Below are positions 26,066-39,100 of a stretch of 64,000 bases of DNA, in pieces. The position numbers and the translations under genes were made by a program. This stretch comes from Edolisoma coerulescens (lineage: Eukaryota; Chordata; Aves; Passeriformes; Campephagidae). How positions within the stretch are numbered: the first letter of the stretch is position 1; each line of letters starts with the position of its first letter. The DNA lies in the NCBI GenBank assembly GCA_013397115.1, contig VWZW01000509.1, forward strand, positions 939,186 through 1,003,185. The letters are read 5' to 3'. Under the pieces are notes generated by a model, which saw only the letters and a program-made list of their open reading frames with translations, searched no databases and was not told the origin of the DNA.

Positions 26066-28173
26066 ATGAAAATCTTCAACATACAAGGATGGTTCTTCTC
26101 ACCAGAACCAGCATCCACTTTTCCCCCCAGAGGTGTAGCAGCTCCAAGCAGTGGGTCTGGTGAGGAGGAGGAGGAGGAGGATGGGGGATGACACCTGATG
26201 CCTCAGAGGGACTCTGCATCCTCTTTACCTCCTTCTCATCATGCTCTGGGAGTGTTGTCAGGAGCATTTTGGAAGCCCAGCTGACTGTGCGTGGGACATT
26301 CTTCTTGCCCAACTACTCCAGCCCATCTGACATTTTGTAACCTGTGAGAAACGACCTCTCCATGGGTCAGCAGCCCCTCTCCAGCTGCCCATGAGGGCAA
26401 GGCTGAAGCCATCTGCTGATGTTTAGGCCTGATGACCAGAGGTGTAGGCAGGTGACAGAAGGGAACAACGTGGGCAGTGGTTACCCCCAAATCACGGCGT
26501 ACACATGGTCTTATTCTCACAGTTTCCAGGATTGTGGGTGGCATATATATAAGCACCATCAGACAGGCCCTGTTGAAAAGAAAAATTGGCTTAAAACTGT
26601 TTGGAACAAAGGAGAACCATAGAAAGAAAAGACATATTTGTATTATTTCTTTTGTTAGCAAAGCTACAGGTGCAGTTTCTTCTCTGCAGCTCTGGACAGC
26701 AGAAGCTCACTCCTTTAAAACCAGCAAATCCCAGATTTCCATAAATCTTAGCACCTGCAATTCAAAGCTTTAAAGACAAAGTGTCATAGCCATGGGATTT
26801 TTGCTGGAGGCAGAAGAATTGGCAGTTTCGCATCTCAGTTGTATGGAAAATCCAATAGTTGTAGTAACTTTGAGAAAAGCACAGAAATTTTGGGCATGGC
26901 TCTAGGAAAAGAAATCCTGAGCTTTCAGTGGTTGTTTTTCTTATTCCTGTTTCTCTACAGTCAGGCCTGAGGCAGCTGCTACAAAACCACAGCATTTCCA
27001 GTAGTGTATTTATGATTTCTGCCCAAGCATAATGATTTATATAAAAATGTATGGCACTCTCAGGAAGAAGCTTCTGGAGACAAGATGTTTTATGACAATT
27101 AGAAATACAGATCTCCTTCCTCACCTACGTACTGCTTGTACTAATAGTCTCCTGCAATAAATGCTTTCCCTCCTTTTCTTTCCTCACCAAAACACAGGCT
27201 GGGTGACATATGAAGTATTTGTTCAGTGTTTGCAAATAAGTTATGCAAAATGCAGTTAACGCACACTTTTGGCACTGTAAGATATGGTAGAAACCAGGTG
27301 GTGCTTTCCTGACAGACAAACTGCAGGTTATCTGCCAGCAAGATCAGGCTGCCAGGCACCCTGGACACTGAATGTGCCACTGTGGTCATTTGTCTCCTTG
27401 TCCCTTGCCTGCTCCTCGCTCAGTGCTGGGGGACAGGAGCCTGCCAGTGCCACCCTGCTGGGTTCCACACTCCTCTGCCAGGGCACCACGATGGAGACCC
27501 GGGCATGACACTGTCCCGTACAAATGCCACGGGACTTGGGATGGAGGACAGGTCCACCCACATTGGCATTACCCCATGAAGTGCTATTGCCATGGGTTTG
27601 ACCCCACTCTAGTGTGGGGCTCCTTTTCCCAAGCCCCATGAACACTGCACAGACCAGAAGAGGAAAGTCCCACAGCCACCAGCGTCTTCTCCGGGGGCTC
27701 CAGCATCCAGGCCAGAGGCAGTGGCCCAGGCACAGGGGAAGAGCTGCTGGGGACAGTGAGCCAGAGGTGGAGTCCCACGTCTGCTTCTGTTTGAATTCAT
27801 CGAGCACTGTGAGCCACAGAAGTGGAATCAGCTTTCTGAGGCTGCTGATCTCACTGGCAGCACTGAGCGCTGCTGGTCTTTGCACAACTTGTTAATTGAA
27901 ATAATGATGTTCAACTCCATCACTTCAGTGACATTTAACAGAGACATTTTGAAAGCATGGCAATGAGCAGGAATGTGACAGACTTCATATTCTTAACCGT
28001 GCCAGACAGGGTTGTATCTATGAAGATTTAGCCTAAACCACAACATTTCCCAAGGGAATTTTCAATCTCAGTTTTATCTGGAGACAGAAAGAGAAGAGGT
28101 TGTGTGCTCCTGCGACAGCCACCATTGCAGCTGAGACAGCAGTGGCTCACATGTAGATATTCAGAGATAAAAC
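26066..28173. other. Intergenic sequence, no gene seen
   Basis: It includes a GC-richer stretch at 27.36-27.87 kb where frames are open on both strands (a 185-codon minus frame among them). The sequence is CpG-poor, and I see no domain, splice pattern or signal that supports a gene. Confidence 0.6.
26162..26181. repeat. (GAG)n microsatellite
   Basis: Between six and seven perfect copies of gag/gga. Confidence 0.9.
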
Positions 28174-28482
28174 TGTAAGCTGGCTAAGCTTAACCTAAAG
28201 AATTAAGATCAGGGGCTGTAGGTGCTCCTTGTAACAGACCTTGAACAGTGGATTACAGATATTTCAAAGGCTAAGAAAAATAACATTCCTGTGGTCCAAC
28301 ACAGCTGGCTTGAATTAATTCTCCTGCTTCCTAAACAGGAGTAAAAGGCTTGGTGGTGATCCCCAGCCACCAATTAAAAGTAAAGGTATCTAGGCCTAAA
28401 CTGTGACAATAAAGAGCCACACAGTAAGAGGCTGTCACTCCACTGCCTCTTTCTCTCAAGCTTCTGGTACTTGACTCCCACA
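28174..28482 (+). mobile_element. Possible LTR 3' part with primer-site-like end
   Basis: AATAAA at 28,408-28,413 is followed about 70 bp later by gactcccaca, after which comes tttggagaca (28,483-28,492), resembling the start of a tRNA primer-binding site. A TGTGG at 28,291 could pair with the terminal CCACA as LTR ends, giving only 192 bp; a start near 28,174 is also possible. No TATA box is clear. Weak call. Confidence 0.35.
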
Positions 28483-28492
28483 TTTGGAGACA

Positions 28493-28770
28493 GATTTTTT
28501 AGCAGGGCCTGTTGTGAAAGACAAGAGGAAATGGTTTTAAACTAAAAGAGGGTAGATTTAGATTAGATGTAAGAAAGAGATTTCTTGTGATGAGGGTGGT
28601 GAAACACTGGAACCAGTTGCCCAGAGAAGTGGTGGATCCCCCATCCCTGGAAACAGTCAAGGTCAGGTTGGACAGGGAACTGAGCAACCTGATCTAAAGA
28701 CGTCTCTTCTCATTGAAGGGGGTTGGACTAGATGGCTTGTAAAGATCCCTTCCAACCCAAATAATTCTGG
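28493..28770 (+). mobile_element. CR1 LINE 3' end next to an LTR remnant
   Basis: Contains ttttttagcagggcctgttg, gacaagaggaaatggtttta, gatgagggtggtgaaacact, gttggactagatggcttgta and cccttccaacccaaataatt. It is well preserved. Its 5' end abuts the possible LTR ending at 28,482 and a primer-binding-site-like tract, which suggests insertion into an ERV remnant. Confidence 0.95.
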
Positions 28771-31700
28771 GATCAGGCTGGACTGGGAGATTTTCCATCT
28801 TGGTAGGCACTCAGTCCCATCCTGGGATTGCCCTGCTTCACCAGGGATAGACATGCAAAGTAGACGCCAGCTCTATTAACCCTGAATACCTCTGGAGAAG
28901 TAAAAGATGCCACCTATTTTTTTTAAGTCAGGGGCTTTGTTTTCAAAAGCAGTAAAATGAAAAGAAAAAAAATGCACTCTGGGAAAGCAAAGGATCAGAT
29001 CTTTTGGTTAAGCATTTAACTCTCTGAGGTACAAAACTGAAAGACAATATTTTTGATGATTTCCCCAGCCTCGGAGCTTGTCTGACTCTCCCTCTTCATT
29101 TACCAGAGCTACTTTGCAGCTTATGTAGCCTGTCTGCCGTTTGCAGGGGACTTGCACCCCCTCAGCAGGGGTAAGTGCTGTCCCTGCTCCTCAGCAGCCT
29201 CCCCTTCCCACCCTGCCAGCCCCTCTTCCCACAGACTCAGTGACTCCTCTGGCGCCAGCACCTTTGGAATCTCCCCTTTCTTCTTTGTCTCTCCTCCTCT
29301 CACAACTTTCGTCGGGCTGATTTGGCACGGGCTGTTTCCTGATTAATTTTGGGCAGCGTGTGTCTTCACAAACTGGATCAGGGATGGATTAGACCACTTC
29401 CACCCCTCCCTCCTGAGCAGGCTCCTTAAGGATGCAATTTGTTGAGGGGTGAGTGAGCTGTGAGCAAGGAGGGCACTGCCCCTGACAGGAGGGCAGCCTG
29501 TGGGATGCCCTGGGTTCTCTGCCCCTAAACCACGTGGGAAAGCCTCTCCAAGGAAAACTGGGTCTGGGGGAGCCACTTCCTACTGAGCAGGCTGTCACCC
29601 AGCTCCATGCCACCTCTGACAGCCTGCCTGGAAAAGCCAAGGCATTTGCTTTCCTGATGGGTCACTTCTCAGCTGTGAAAGATGCCCTCCAGCACAGGAG
29701 CACATAGCCCCTTGCCTGATGGATAAGGAGTGGGACTTTATTAACAAGGCCTTTCTGATGAGACTTTTAAAATACAATAAAGGCACCAGCATCTTTCTTG
29801 CTGCTTAGCTGGTGCCAGAAAAGCAAAACTCCAGAGCTGTGCTGGCTCTTTAACAACTCTCCTGGACTTCAAGCTCAAATTAAGATTTTAGACATTGAGA
29901 GACATGATGTTTATTTCTTTGTTTCCTTTTTTCCCTGCCCTCCAGTTATACAAACACATTCAAACTCCCCAGCTGAACTCTTGCTCAAAGCCAAATCACC
30001 TAAGAAGTACTGAAACCCAAAATTGCACCATCTCTTTTAAAAGATGTCCCAGCTTCTAATGCCACAAGAACTTTAGAAGTGTTTGTGTCTTTTGAAAGAT
30101 CTGATGATTTTTTCTCTCTTGGGCAGTCTCTAGGAAATTGCGCTTTTAATATTTCTGCTGGACAGCAGTCTATAGAGACAGCAATGATCTGGGGGCATTT
30201 CTTACACCTGAGCTCCACCCATCTGGGTGCCTGCAGCACCCTAAAGCAGAATATTCTCTCACAGGGTGGGTCTGACCAGCTTCTAATATCATTGACTCAA
30301 CCCCACTCTAAATTAATTTAGTATTTAATTCCTGTAGGTTACAATTATTTTTTTTTTCTGTGTTGGACATTATTTTACAACTTCTATATGCTCTGAGATA
30401 AACCTCCTGAAGAATGTTTAATATTGACAGAGACTGTCTGGGGATGTTGTAGGCTGATGCTGTAAGATTTGCACAGTCCCACTAATGGATACTCCAGGAC
30501 AATGAATGCTGCAGACAAGAAGCAATTAACTGGGTTTGGCTGGAGCTGGGCTCTGTCCCTGAACCTCACCACTCCCCCTGGCCAAGGAAAATGTGTGGAT
30601 CTGGACAGGGGCACCTGGCATGGCCAAGCTCCAGCTGCTGCAGGCTGCAAGGAGTGAATGGAGAGAGACAAGAGGAAGGAGAAGGGTCTGGAGAAGGATT
30701 TATGGGCAGGCACAGGGAGCTGGCTGGCCATTTCTGCCTGGTTATCTTTCAGTGCTGAGAGAAATTAGTGGTTCCCCTGGGGAGGGAACAAGGACCTACT
30801 TTTCACACTCAGATTTCTGTTCTTCACACATAGTGAATTAAAATGTTCTAATCTCCTGTTTTGAGGTTCTTGGTAATATTTGATTTATAGGAAGAGCTCT
30901 ATTTGGGATAACCTGGTGTAAACATTACAAATGGGCATTTGCCAGGCTATGCTGAACCAAACCATTAACTAACTGAGAAAAAGTATTCTGTGAAACAAAA
31001 TTCATATCCACATTTCCAACAAACATTTTCTGTTTGTGCAAGAGGACAGCAAGATTCATAGAGCTTGGTTAAACGGCGGGAGCCTGCTGGGGAAGAGCTT
31101 AGAAAAAGCACTGGCACATTATCTGGTGTGCACATCTCAAATGCTTCAGCATGGTTGAAACATTTTGGGAAATGGTTGCTCTCATACCTGTTGAACTAAA
31201 GAAAAGACAAGTCCTCTCATTTTCTTAGCTTTGGCACTGGGCATGGAAATCAGGCTGTGCTGGCCTGTGAGTGTGGGGGCACACATCTGCTGCAGATCGA
31301 AGCACAGCCAGGCATCAGCACTGAATCCCCACACAGCAAACCTTTGGATGCCTGTGGGGTTTCTTCCTCACTCAGAAGAGCCCAAGGTAAAGAGCAGAGC
31401 AAGGAAAGACATGTCCAGGACATCCTGGATTGGATGCAGTCTCATCACTGAGTACAGTGGTAGCTGTGCAGAAATGCTCTCACTAATGCAGGATCAGGTT
31501 CTTGCAGGTGCCCTCTCCTCCTCAGCTCCTTGGTTTGGGCTCACCCAGGAGCAGCCCCCAGCTGTGCTGGCTCCCTGGGACCAGCTGTTTGGCATCACAG
31601 GGAGTTATCTGATTGCTGCAGCAGAGAGCACCTGGGGTCCCACATGCTCCGTGCTAATTGCTGCTAATGAATTGCTGAGCTAAAAAGGCCTAAACTCCAC

Positions 31701-34700
31701 GATTTGGATCAATGTCCACTATTCATTCATCAGTGGACACCACCAATAATTTCAAGCTTTGTTAGGCATGCAATTATGCTGAAACCCCTATTTCTCATGC
31801 ATGACTTGGGCTACCAAGAAAGGGGAGCAATGTAGGAAAAAACCAAAGCCTCTGACTTTGCACAAAGCCTTTGACTTTGCCCAAAGCAAAAAATGTCTAT
31901 GTGGCAAAAGAATGCAGAGATCAATAAAATATTCCACAGCTGTAGCCAAGCTGGGGCTTAAAATACAATCAAAATTACTAACTAGGAGATTCCTTGTTTC
32001 ATTGAGCAATGAAATGAGTAGAAACCTCAACAAAACCTGTACCAACACCAGTAAGTGCAGAGGTGCTTTGTGTTGGCCAGTTGGTTTGTTCATTGCAGGT
32101 GATCTGCTCCTGTGAGGACATGGACTGAAGGTTGGTCAGCCTTGTTTGATGGTTGGCCTCTGTTGGAAGGAGCTGTGAGGGGAGAAATCAGGACAGGTCA
32201 GAGTTAAAGGGCAGGGGGAGCTCCAGAGACACGGCTAGCTCATGCAAAATTTGTTTGGCATTCCTTCCTGAATATTTCTGCTGGAATTAATAAGATGGAC
32301 TGAGACAGAAAGGTTTCCTTAAACCAGCATCAAACCACATCTAGCGGGCACAGGGGTGAAAATAGAGGCAAAATAAGACAGGCTGAGAAAAGGCATGGTC
32401 TGACACAGTTGCTAGTGGAGCCCTTTTTTGAAATAACAAGGAACAGGATGAGATTTTCTGTGTCAGGAGAAGATATGCTGGGCAGTTAAAACAAGATTGG
32501 AGCCCTACCTCTCCAGTGCTGACAAAGAGACCTGAAACAGCCTGTCAAGCAAACGCCCTCAGGGAGGATCATCAGGAAGATGCAAATTGATGAAGCTGAG
32601 AAGCTGACCCGAGGCCTTTTTTTGGCTTTTACCAATGACTGGCCAAATGATTGCTTTGGTATTTTAGTTGCCACTCCCCATGCAGAGGCCTGATGTGTGC
32701 TATTATTCCCCCTGTGCAGGGTGAGGTGGGGTTTTGCTGTGGATGTCACACATGTGCAAGGCAGCACCTGCCCAGAGCTCTATAGGAAAAACTTGCTAAG
32801 GTAAATTATTTAGGGAATCTTAGAAATAACAGTTGGAAATTGCTTTTACTTCTGAAATTTCCATCACTACATCCAAGGCTTAGCACACAAACGTGTCTTT
32901 AACATGGGTCGAGCAACACCCTCTCTTATTTTCCTTAACACTGGCTTTGAAGCTCTTCAGGGCTTTTGTGACTGGTGACCCCTGGCACTGGAGAAGCTGG
33001 GACAACAGGCGCAGATCAGAGGGCTGGACTGTCTGAAAAGCCCATTTCTAAACTAGGAAGACAATTTGAGTCTATTTTTTGGGCCATATGGTGCCCACAG
33101 AAATAGAATAACAGATTAGATGTCTTTTAAGTGTCAAATTTCATTATTTTGGATGGATACTTGGTAATTTATGTTTAATGTTGTGAAAAATATGAAGAAA
33201 TAACCTGCCCGTGGAGTATGCACACATATACCTAAACAGAGTCAAGATGATCAGATTTAAAATATTAAAGAATAATAAAAAAGGGATTTAGGTTTGCCAA
33301 GTCTTTCATCCCTTTGTCCTATTACCTTTCTCATGGTGACCTCCCAAACCTCTTTTTCTCTGTTGTTCTATATTTTCACCTAAAGTGTGGATCCTGGCAC
33401 TGAGTGTGGGGAAAAGCAGCTTCATCCTTTGTAGATACATATTGTGGCAAAGGACCATTTTTAAGGTGAGGACATGATTACAAAGCTACGTTAAAAGCTG
33501 TTCAATAAACTCTTACAAGGATTTGGAGCAAAGTTGGAAGGACTGAGTCAGCAAACAGCCACGAATGCAAATGCCCTTAACTTTGCTTTTCCTTCCCTGA
33601 AATCAAAAGAAGTGTGTGTGGACTGAATGCACTTTGCTGCACTGAGCCTATTAAAGGAATCACAATGTGTCCAGGTCTACTTCCCTGCATCAAGCAGGAG
33701 AGAGGGAAAGCGATAATGAGCACCAAAGAGACTGAGACAGGGCCAGCAGAACGTAAAGGCTCACACAGAGGTGATCAGTAGCTCACTGCTCCCTCTGCTC
33801 ATCCAGAAAATATGAACTCTATGGATAATCACCACATGCATTTGCTGACTTTTGTTTCCCAAACACACCAAAGTGTGCTAAAATGAGAATATGTAGCAAT
33901 AACTACATCCACAGTGGGCTGGAAAGCAGGAACTGTTTAACCTTGCACCACAGAAAAGCTGCAGGGGAGATTTTAGTTTGGAGGCAGGATGGGGCAGGGC
34001 CCAGAAGAGCGTGGTGAGATCTAAATTTGTAAGGAGAGTAATTGATTATTTCATGGCCACAAATGTCTGGGACATGTCTTTTATTTTTTGTTCAAAACCC
34101 TTCCTCCTCTGCACCCTTTGAATCCCTTTCTCTAAAATGGATCAACCCAAATGCACACAGATGTTCTCTGGACCAGGTAAAACAAAATATTGGTGCTTTT
34201 CAACCAGGTGGAAAGCTGACATTCCTGATGAACTGAAGAATTGGGAGCTTGAGAAGCAATGCTCAGAAGCCCCCAAAAGGGTCTTAGAGAAACCACATTA
34301 TGCAATGGGAAACCTGGCTGCACAAGACTACGTTTATTTATTTATGCAAATACACGATTTATAGCCACACTGGTGATTTGTTGTTCAGCTGTACAATGAT
34401 TAGGCAGAGCAATAGATTTTAACCAGAGTGTCAGCTTGGGTCTTTGCTACCTCTGTTTGGCCATTATATCTAACAGTGAAGACACTGAAATAAATTGTTA
34501 TTGCCTCTGATATGCAATAAAGTCCTTGGGAAGAGCCTCTGCACTCGAGGAGGGTTTCCTACACTGACGAGTGTTTGTATTGGAGCTCTTTCTGTGGTGC
34601 CTTCTTACCCCTTACATTTGGGGGAAAATAACTCAGTGTAAAATGTTCACAGGTCCCTCTAGTGCCGTGGTTAAATCTTCCAGACCTTTGCACTAATGCT

Positions 34701-35569
34701 GATTAATTTTCTGGCTATCATCCTTCCAAGACCAGCAGCTCTGCAGTCCTGTTTCCTCATGCCCAAACTGCTGTCAAGCTCCAGGGAACAGCTGCACAGA
34801 TGTGCTGGGAGCTGGAGAGCCGGGCCCTGTTGATCCAAGGGGATTGTGAATAACAGCAAATAAATCAGATTTGCTCTTGAGATGAAATCTTGGGAGTTCC
34901 TGCACTCCTTTTCCATGGAAAGATTAATTTAGTGGAGAAAAATATTGTCCACTCCTCTAGCCCCACCATGACCCTTGGTCCCCTGCAGCCTGGGGCCAGG
35001 TAGGGTGCAAACACCCTTGTTGTTGCTGGCCCCCAGTTCAGCAGCCCAGAGCTGTCCAGGCACTCAGGTCAAGTCCCAGCAACAGGAACCTTGCCTAAGG
35101 CAACAGGAAAAATCTTTGACAGGACAGAGACACCCTCAGCCTTTCTAGCTTTGACCAGATGAGGTCACAAGATTTAAACCGGTGTCTGAAATCTCAGACT
35201 GACTCCGGATTGCCTTCCTTGGAGACTTGCTACCAAAGGGAGAATTTTTTTCTCGTAAGAACTGCTAAACACCACATGGAATTTGGGGCTGCAGGACAGC
35301 TTCGGCAGGGCTTTTTGGTGTCTGAAACCAAAGGGCTTTCTCCAGCAAGCTGCTTGGGAGACCCAGTGCCTTGGGTTTGAAGGAAGAGCTTGCTGGGTTC
35401 ATCAGACCCCCAATTAATCAGCAGAGCAGACCCGGGGTTGGTTTGCCGGTGCTGATTGCCCCGGGCAGGAGCTTTCTGCCTGTGCGAGCAGTCGATCTGG
35501 CACCCACGTGTCCCGCATACAAACAGATCTATAAACACACAAGTGAATGTAAAATGGGGAAAAGAAATT
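28771..35569. other. Intergenic sequence, no gene seen
   Basis: Mostly unique sequence. The 150-codon plus frame at 31,231-31,683 has no recognisable product. The 19-bp tandem duplication at 31.85 kb lies here. The last 400 bp become gradually GC-richer toward the CpG island. Confidence 0.6.
31845..31887. repeat. 19-bp tandem duplication
   Basis: aaagcctctgactttgcac is followed by aaagcctttgactttgccc and the first bases of a third copy. Confidence 0.85.
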
Positions 35570-36150
35570 AAAAACCGAGGAGCGCCGTTTCTGCCAGTTC
35601 CACCCGCGTGCGCCCTGCCTTTGGAACGGTCGGGGTTTTCCTGGAGAGCAGCGGGCAGCCCGGGTCTATTTTATGTTTTTTTCATTTCCTGCAGGAGCAG
35701 GGGTGCCTGGAGCTGCCCAGCGCCGGCCGCCCGGAGCCCGCGAGAGGGCGGCATCGGCTCGGGAAAGCCGCCGGGAGCCGCGGCGCGCCCGGGGCCGGGA
35801 GCGGGGCNNNNNNNNNNNNNNNNNNNNNNNNNNNNNNNNNNNNNNNNNNNNNNNNNNNNNNNNNNNNNNNNNNNNNNNNNNNNNNNNNNNNNNNNNNNNN
35901 NNNNNNNNNNNNNNNNNNNNNNNNNNNNNNNNNNNNNNNNNNNNNNNNNNNNNNNNNNNNNNNNNNNNNNNNNNNNNNNNNNNNNNNNNNNNNNNNNNNN
36001 NNNNNNNNNNNNNNNNNNNNNNNNNNNNNNNNNNNNNNNNNNNNCTCTCTCCTCTCGCTCTGCACATCCCTTGCGTTCTCTGGGTTACGGCAGGGGTTGT
36101 TCAGAGCTGGACTCCTCCAGCAGGTGTGTTATGTTTGGTTTCATCCGGCT
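35570..36150. promoter_or_regulatory. CpG island about 24 kb upstream of MAOA, gapped
   Basis: G+C and CpG rise sharply from about 35,580, with roughly 30 CpGs in the 230 bases before the gap, in an otherwise CpG-poor region. A run of 237 Ns interrupts it, and pyrimidine-rich ctctctcctctcgctctg follows at 36,045. A polypyrimidine tract with AG (ttttttcatttcctgcag, ending 35,694) precedes the densest part, so an exon could start there. Islands this isolated usually mark a promoter. No coding frame or known gene is recognisable, and the strand is unknown. Confidence 0.6.
35808..36044. other. Assembly gap (237 N)
   Basis: A run of undetermined bases inside the CpG island, typical of very GC-rich sequence that was not read through. 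True length may differ. Open frames crossing it are artefacts. Confidence 0.99.
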
Positions 36151-39100
36151 GCACCGTGAGCTAATTGCAAATCCAAATCTGCAAATCTGCTGTAAAATAT
36201 AAGAAAGTCAAATGATGTTTCCTCTGTAACTTTCTCACTTAGGAATCCGTACTGTTGGATTTCTTTTTCTTTTTTACCCCCCTCCCGTGGCAACGACACA
36301 GAAATGGAATTATCCCCATTTTGTTACTCCTTCAGGAAAAACAATGGGAACCATTTGCTTTTCCAACAGACATCTGCCCCTTGGTGTCTGTCTTTACAAG
36401 GAAAGATCTCCAGTCTCAGCTAATTCCTTAGAAAAACCCACTAAATGAAAGGCAAGTCACTTTTTTTCCCCCCTGATTTAGAATGCCAAAGTAAAGACAA
36501 AATCCCACAGATCTTTCATCACTTCCGATTGTTCAGTGCGTTAGGACAATAGCTTGGTCTGCCTGACCCCAGGCTGTGACTCCACTGCTTCAAGGTTTGG
36601 GTCTTTTTAAATGACAATAGAATCCCTCCCTCTCTCTTGCAAAGGGATTGCCCGAATCTATGGGCTGTGATGTTGACACAGGGAACCCATTTCTTTTTCT
36701 TTTCTTGCTGTGGCTGTGCCAGTTCTCCTATTTCCATAAGCTTATAGCATTTCCAGTGCACCCCTAGGAAGTGCAGCCCTTCTGCATCATTTCAGAGGCA
36801 TGTAATTTATTTTAGTTGCCTGACTTTCTATATTTATATAATTCATATATTCTAAAGCTCTTATGTTGCTTCCTTTCTGTTTTTTCTGGTCTCATCCCTG
36901 ACCAAACCAGGCATAAATAAAGTTTGACCTTCTAGTTTAGCTGGTGAACTGTGTGATCCTGCTGCAGAGCGTTCCTTGGCAATCTGTAGTGCCCCTCTGT
37001 GTACACACACACACATACCCATGCACACACCTCAGCTCATTTTTACATGCTCTACTTTGCAGTTTTTGTGATGAAAATGGTGCACTGGCCTAAGAACTAC
37101 ATTTTTCAGTCTTTTTTATCTATGGAAAATCAGTGATATGTTAATCAAAAAAATAGACAGCTTAATGCCAGGAAAACCCTGAGTTGGAAACAACCTCCAA
37201 AGAGCAGAAAAGTATCCACAGATTTTTGCAGCACTTTCCATTTTTATTGTGAACCCCATGAGGTTTTTTTGATGGGTCATCTGATATTCTCATAATATCC
37301 CCGTGTCCAACATTGACATACACAGAGACAGTTTTCTCTGGTTTAGTTGACAACATTACACTTAGATAAATGGCTTACAAGGTTTTGTTTGCTGCACCCA
37401 GCTGCATTACACCAGAGGACTAAATGAGTCTCCTTCGAGGACAAAAGAAGGTCATATGTTCCTTTAATTGAAATTGCTCTTTTGGAATGGCACAAACAAC
37501 CAGAGAATGAACTCGGAATTGTTCAATTTCTATTGCATAGAAGAGAAAAATGCACTGCTATCCCAAAATGTTGTAACTAATACTTTTAAAAGCTGTATCC
37601 TTTCTTGTTGATTTTGCATCTCTGTTGTAACACAGCAGCTCTGTGATCTAAAGTCAATAATTTTTTTGATAGAAATTTACGATTTTGATAATTTTTAATT
37701 TATATTGTTAATATCTGTTTTCTCAGAAGAAATTTAATTTTTATCATGGATTTACAGTAGGTAATTTCTGTGGCTCCATGCAGTATGGAGCAGGAAACAG
37801 GGAACACAACACAGCTGGCTGGTTGAGATAGCTGTAAAGTCAGCCTCCTCTGAAACTTCTCTTAATGGAGGTGGCAGACAACAGAGCTTGGGACTTCAGG
37901 ATCCAGTGATTTAATGTGTGTCAGTCCTGTGCATTCAGAGCCTGGGCTCTTGGGCTCCCTGAAGCACATTCAGGCAGAGCCACATTGCAAAATGCATGGA
38001 GGAAGATTGGCTCCCACCAAAAAACTGCTGAGAAACAATGGTTGTTTTGGGTGTTGTCTAGACAGTCCTACTGTCTGCTAGAGATGTACAAAACTGGGAA
38101 GTCTTTTCCCATGCTGGTAAAGCACACAAGAAATAACACACAACGTAACAGTCCCAGGGATTCCAACCAAATTAAGCCACATGCTTACAAGCCCTGCTGA
38201 ACTGGAACCAGACTGCATTAGCTGGCTTTAACCTCTTCACAGGTCACAAACACTAAGCTGGAAACACCTGCCTCAGAGAGCAAGAAGAAGCAATGCTCTG
38301 GGTGGTGCCTGCTGAGGTGGTTCAGGCCAAAACCGAGCTTAGAGTGTGGCTCTGGGTTCCAGCAGACCAAAGGGTTAATGATGGTGCTGTGCTGTGATTT
38401 GGGAAAAGGAAGTCAAACTAACCAGGGATCTTGGCCAGCCTCTGTTGACTCTGAGAAGGATGTTCCTGTGTGTGGAAAAAGGGATCTTCTACATGTAGAA
38501 AGGGATGGGCATATAAGGCTCTGTCAGCAGCACCATTTTCTTAGGAGAGATGAGATGAGATAAATGTAGTCTGTTTTAGAGCCTGCAGTCAGTGGAGTGG
38601 CATCTGCTTCTGATGTGGGTGAATTCAGTCCTGTTTTGCCACTTGGGCTTGGTTTACACTAAGAAGGAGCATTATCAACACTGCCCGAGCCACCTTCCCA
38701 CACTGCAACATCTGCCATTGCCACTGCAGCTCCTGACAGGGCAATGTGTGCTTTACAAGGACTTCACTGCTTAATCCCATTCTTTTTATTTGCATTATGC
38801 TTTTTTTTTTATCTGAAATGTTAATGGGTGGGGTGCTGGAACTCCCTTCCTTCAACACCGTGGCAGAGCTTACATGAAACACACAGGTTTTGTCCCATAA
38901 GGGTGCCCATCTGAAAATGGCACGAGCTCCACGAATCGTACACTTCTATGTGTGTAAAATTAAACATGCAGCACTGGAAACCTGTCAGGGATTGTGGATG
39001 GCATCCATTCTGAAAGCCATTACAGCTGTCTCTGGGACTTCACTCTCTGGCAATTTGCAGGTATCTGTGGGCCATGTAGAAATAGTCAGCCTCATTTTTT

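Noticed and set aside
27328..27885. 185-codon open frame on the minus strand
   Set aside because: It lies in GC-richer DNA that is open in several frames on both strands. No domain, signal peptide or codon-position bias is visible.
35808..36150. Idea that the gapped CpG island is NDP exon 1, because a CT-rich tract follows the gap
   Set aside because: In mammals NDP lies beside MAOB, not upstream of MAOA. No Norrin cysteine-knot exon is seen anywhere in the window.
35456..36202. Long open frames across 35.5-36.2 kb
   Set aside because: They are open only because 237 N bases contain no stop codons.
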